Below are positions 62,655 to 64,000 of a stretch of 64,000 bases of DNA, in pieces. The notes beneath the pieces are model-generated. The model had not been told where the DNA came from. It did not search any database and was given only the letters and a program-made list of their open reading frames with translations. The position numbers were made by a program, and so were the translations under genes. Source of the stretch: Alphaproteobacteria bacterium (GTDB lineage Bacteria; Pseudomonadota; Alphaproteobacteria; Micavibrionales; Micavibrionaceae); the NCBI GenBank assembly GCA_017302165.1, contig JAFLCW010000001.1, forward strand, positions 744,001-808,000, read 5' to 3'. Within the stretch, counting starts at the first letter, position 1. Each line of letters starts with the position of its first letter.

Positions 62655-63956
62655 TTATTTAAGTCTGATAACAGAATAGACATCGATGGAAATACGTTTT
62701 TCAATCGATTGCAATTCATCCAGCGAAAGTTCGTCAAGGCGGCAAGCCTTACTTTCCGCCAGTTTGACAATCCGTCCTGTGACGTGGTGGGCATCACGGA
62801 AGGGCATGTGAAGGGTCATGACTAGCCAGTCAGCCAGCGCGGTGGCGGTGGCGTATCCGGTTTCGGCGGCTTTTCGCATGGTGTCCTTATGCCATGTGGC
62901 GGTCGCCATCATACCGTTCATCGCACACAAGCAGAGTACCAACGTGTCAAAACTCTCAAACACACAGGCTTTATCTTCCTGCATGTCTTTATTATAGGTC
63001 AGGGGAAGCGCCTTGAGCACGGTCATGAGTTGAATAAGATTACCATTCAGGCGGCCCGTTTTAGCACGTATCAATTCCGCCGCATCCGGATTTTTTTTCT
63101 GGGGCATGATCGATGATCCTGTTGACCATTGATCGGCCAGACGCAGAAAACCGAATTGCGGGGTCGTCCATAAGATAATTTCTTCGGCCAAGCGTGAGAG
63201 ATGAAGCCCGGCCTGTGCGCAGACAAATAAAAATTCAGTCGCAAAGTCACGCGCGGAGACAGCATCCATGGTGTTCGGCATGGGGCGGTCAAACCCTAAT
63301 TCCTGGGCGGTCATCACGCGGTTAATAGGATACGGCGTTCCAGCCAGTGCCGCCGCCCCCAGCGGGCATTCATTGAGCCGTTTGCGGCAATCATCAAGCC
63401 GGGACAGATCACGCGTGAGCATCTGGACATACGCATCCAGATGACGCCCCAATGTCACGGGCTGTGCTACCTGAAGATGGGTGAAGCCCGGCATCACCGT
63501 ATGTTCATGTTCACCGGATAAACGCGCAAGCGTATCCATCAAGCCGTTCATATGTGTTTTCAGAACCTCGCAGGCCTCACGTACCCATAGCCTGAAATCC
63601 GTGGCAACCTGATCATTTCGTGACCGCGCGGTATGCAGACGACCAGCCGCCTCGCCGATCAAATCTTTTAGCCGTGTTTCGATATTCATATGAATATCTT
63701 CCAGATCACGCCGGAAGGTAAATTGCCCGGACGTGATCTCCCCCAGAATTTGATCAAGCCCGGATTGAATGGCCTGCTCATCCGGCGTGGAGAGGATACC
63801 GCAGGCACAGAGCATTCGGGCATGGGCTTTAGATCCGGCGATATCCTGTGCATATAAACGGCGGTCGATATCAATCGACGCGTTGATCTGCTCCATCAGA
63901 TCGTCCGGACGGGCATCAAACCGCCCGCCCCAGATGGTGGAGGATTTTTGGGTCAT
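62655..63956 (-). CDS. argH: Argininosuccinate lyase, C-terminus shortened
   Basis: Splits argininosuccinate into arginine and fumarate, last step of arginine synthesis. The 433-residue protein has the fumarase/aspartase-superfamily motifs WGGRFDARPDDLMEQINASI, LHTARSRNDQVATDFRLWV, MPGFTHLQVAQPVTLG and the signature TGSSIMPQKKNPDAAELIRA. The family usually runs about 25-35 residues further, ending with a GG(T/V).P..V segment. Here the frame stops after DVYSVIRLK. The next frame continues with SDLNKYLDKINYASHGGLVF, containing a Ser-x-Gly-Gly reminiscent of the missing end, so a frameshift near 62660 is possible. The start overlaps the stop of the upstream gene by 4 bases. Confidence 0.92.
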   Translation of the reverse strand: MTQKSSTIWGGRFDARPDDLMEQINASIDIDRRLYAQDIAGSKAHARMLCACGILSTPDEQAIQSGLDQILGEITSGQFTFRRDLEDIHMNIETRLKDLIGEAAGRLHTARSRNDQVATDFRLWVREACEVLKTHMNGLMDTLARLSGEHEHTVMPGFTHLQVAQPVTLGRHLDAYVQMLTRDLSRLDDCRKRLNECPLGAAALAGTPYPINRVMTAQELGFDRPMPNTMDAVSARDFATEFLFVCAQAGLHLSRLAEEIILWTTPQFGFLRLADQWSTGSSIMPQKKNPDAAELIRAKTGRLNGNLIQLMTVLKALPLTYNKDMQEDKACVFESFDTLVLCLCAMNGMMATATWHKDTMRKAAETGYATATALADWLVMTLHMPFRDAHHVTGRIVKLAESKACRLDELSLDELQSIEKRISIDVYSVIRLK

Positions 63957-64000
63957 GCGGCTTTCTTTTTATCTTGTGACGACTTGCGTTTAACCCGCGT
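63953..64000 (-). CDS. C-terminal end of an upstream gene
   Basis: The minus-strand frame entering at 64000 reads 15 codons (TRVKRKSSQDKKKAA) and stops at TGA 63953-63955, overlapping the argH ATG as ATGA. The Lys-rich end and the overlap make a translationally coupled upstream gene likely. Too little is seen to name it. Confidence 0.5.
   Translation of the reverse strand, partial: TRVKRKSSQDKKKAA

Overview
The window comes from an alphaproteobacterium of mid-range base composition. The signs are a ChpT phosphotransferase of the CtrA phosphorelay, an alphaproteobacterial-type flagellin, a class A RNase P RNA, a Gram-negative LptD, and a division/cell-wall (dcw) cluster in alphaproteobacterial order. 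A deep-branching free-living or epibiotic-predator lineage such as Micavibrionales would fit, but that is a guess from gene style. I see no insertion sequence, integrase, CRISPR array or prophage.

Layout. 1-6.1 kb: the end of sdhB, then NAD synthesis (nadA-nadC), msrA, an MFS exporter and a peptidoglycan amidase. 6.1-16.3 kb: rnpB, lptD, two envelope proteins, parE, a secreted protein, glnA and a 46-residue membrane protein. 16.7-32.2 kb: one long plus-strand dcw operon, mraZ-rsmH-ftsL-ftsI-murE-murF-mraY-ftsW-murG-murC-murB-ddl-ftsQ-ftsA. A triple TGGGA MraZ box precedes it and a hairpin terminator closes it. murD and ftsZ are both absent from their usual places. 32.2-42 kb is accessory: a small winged-helix-like protein, an FAD amine-oxidase-like enzyme, a flagellin with a C-type-lectin domain inserted in its variable region behind a near-perfect sigma-54 promoter, tRNA-Met, two orphan genes each with its own terminator, a membrane-anchored protein with an I78-inhibitor-like tail, lepA and an AT-rich epimerase. 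42-53 kb, all minus strand: a carboxyltransferase without a biotin domain, galU, a phosphohexomutase, chpT, then cheA(REC)-cheW-cheY-cheB-cheR. 53-64 kb: a J-domain membrane protein, an M24 aminopeptidase, rpsU, gamma-glutamyltransferase, a methyltransferase-like protein, aquaporin, a secreted orphan, a double ABC ATPase, a divergent PiT transporter and argH.

How it fits together. The dcw genes make lipid II and the septal synthase; AmiD-like amidase, LptD and the AsmA/YdbH-like protein serve the same envelope. The che operon, chpT and the lectin-flagellin form a motility and surface-contact theme. The flagellin-lectin fusion is the most striking item: it predicts a filament, or part of one, carrying a Ca-dependent sugar-binding domain on its surface.
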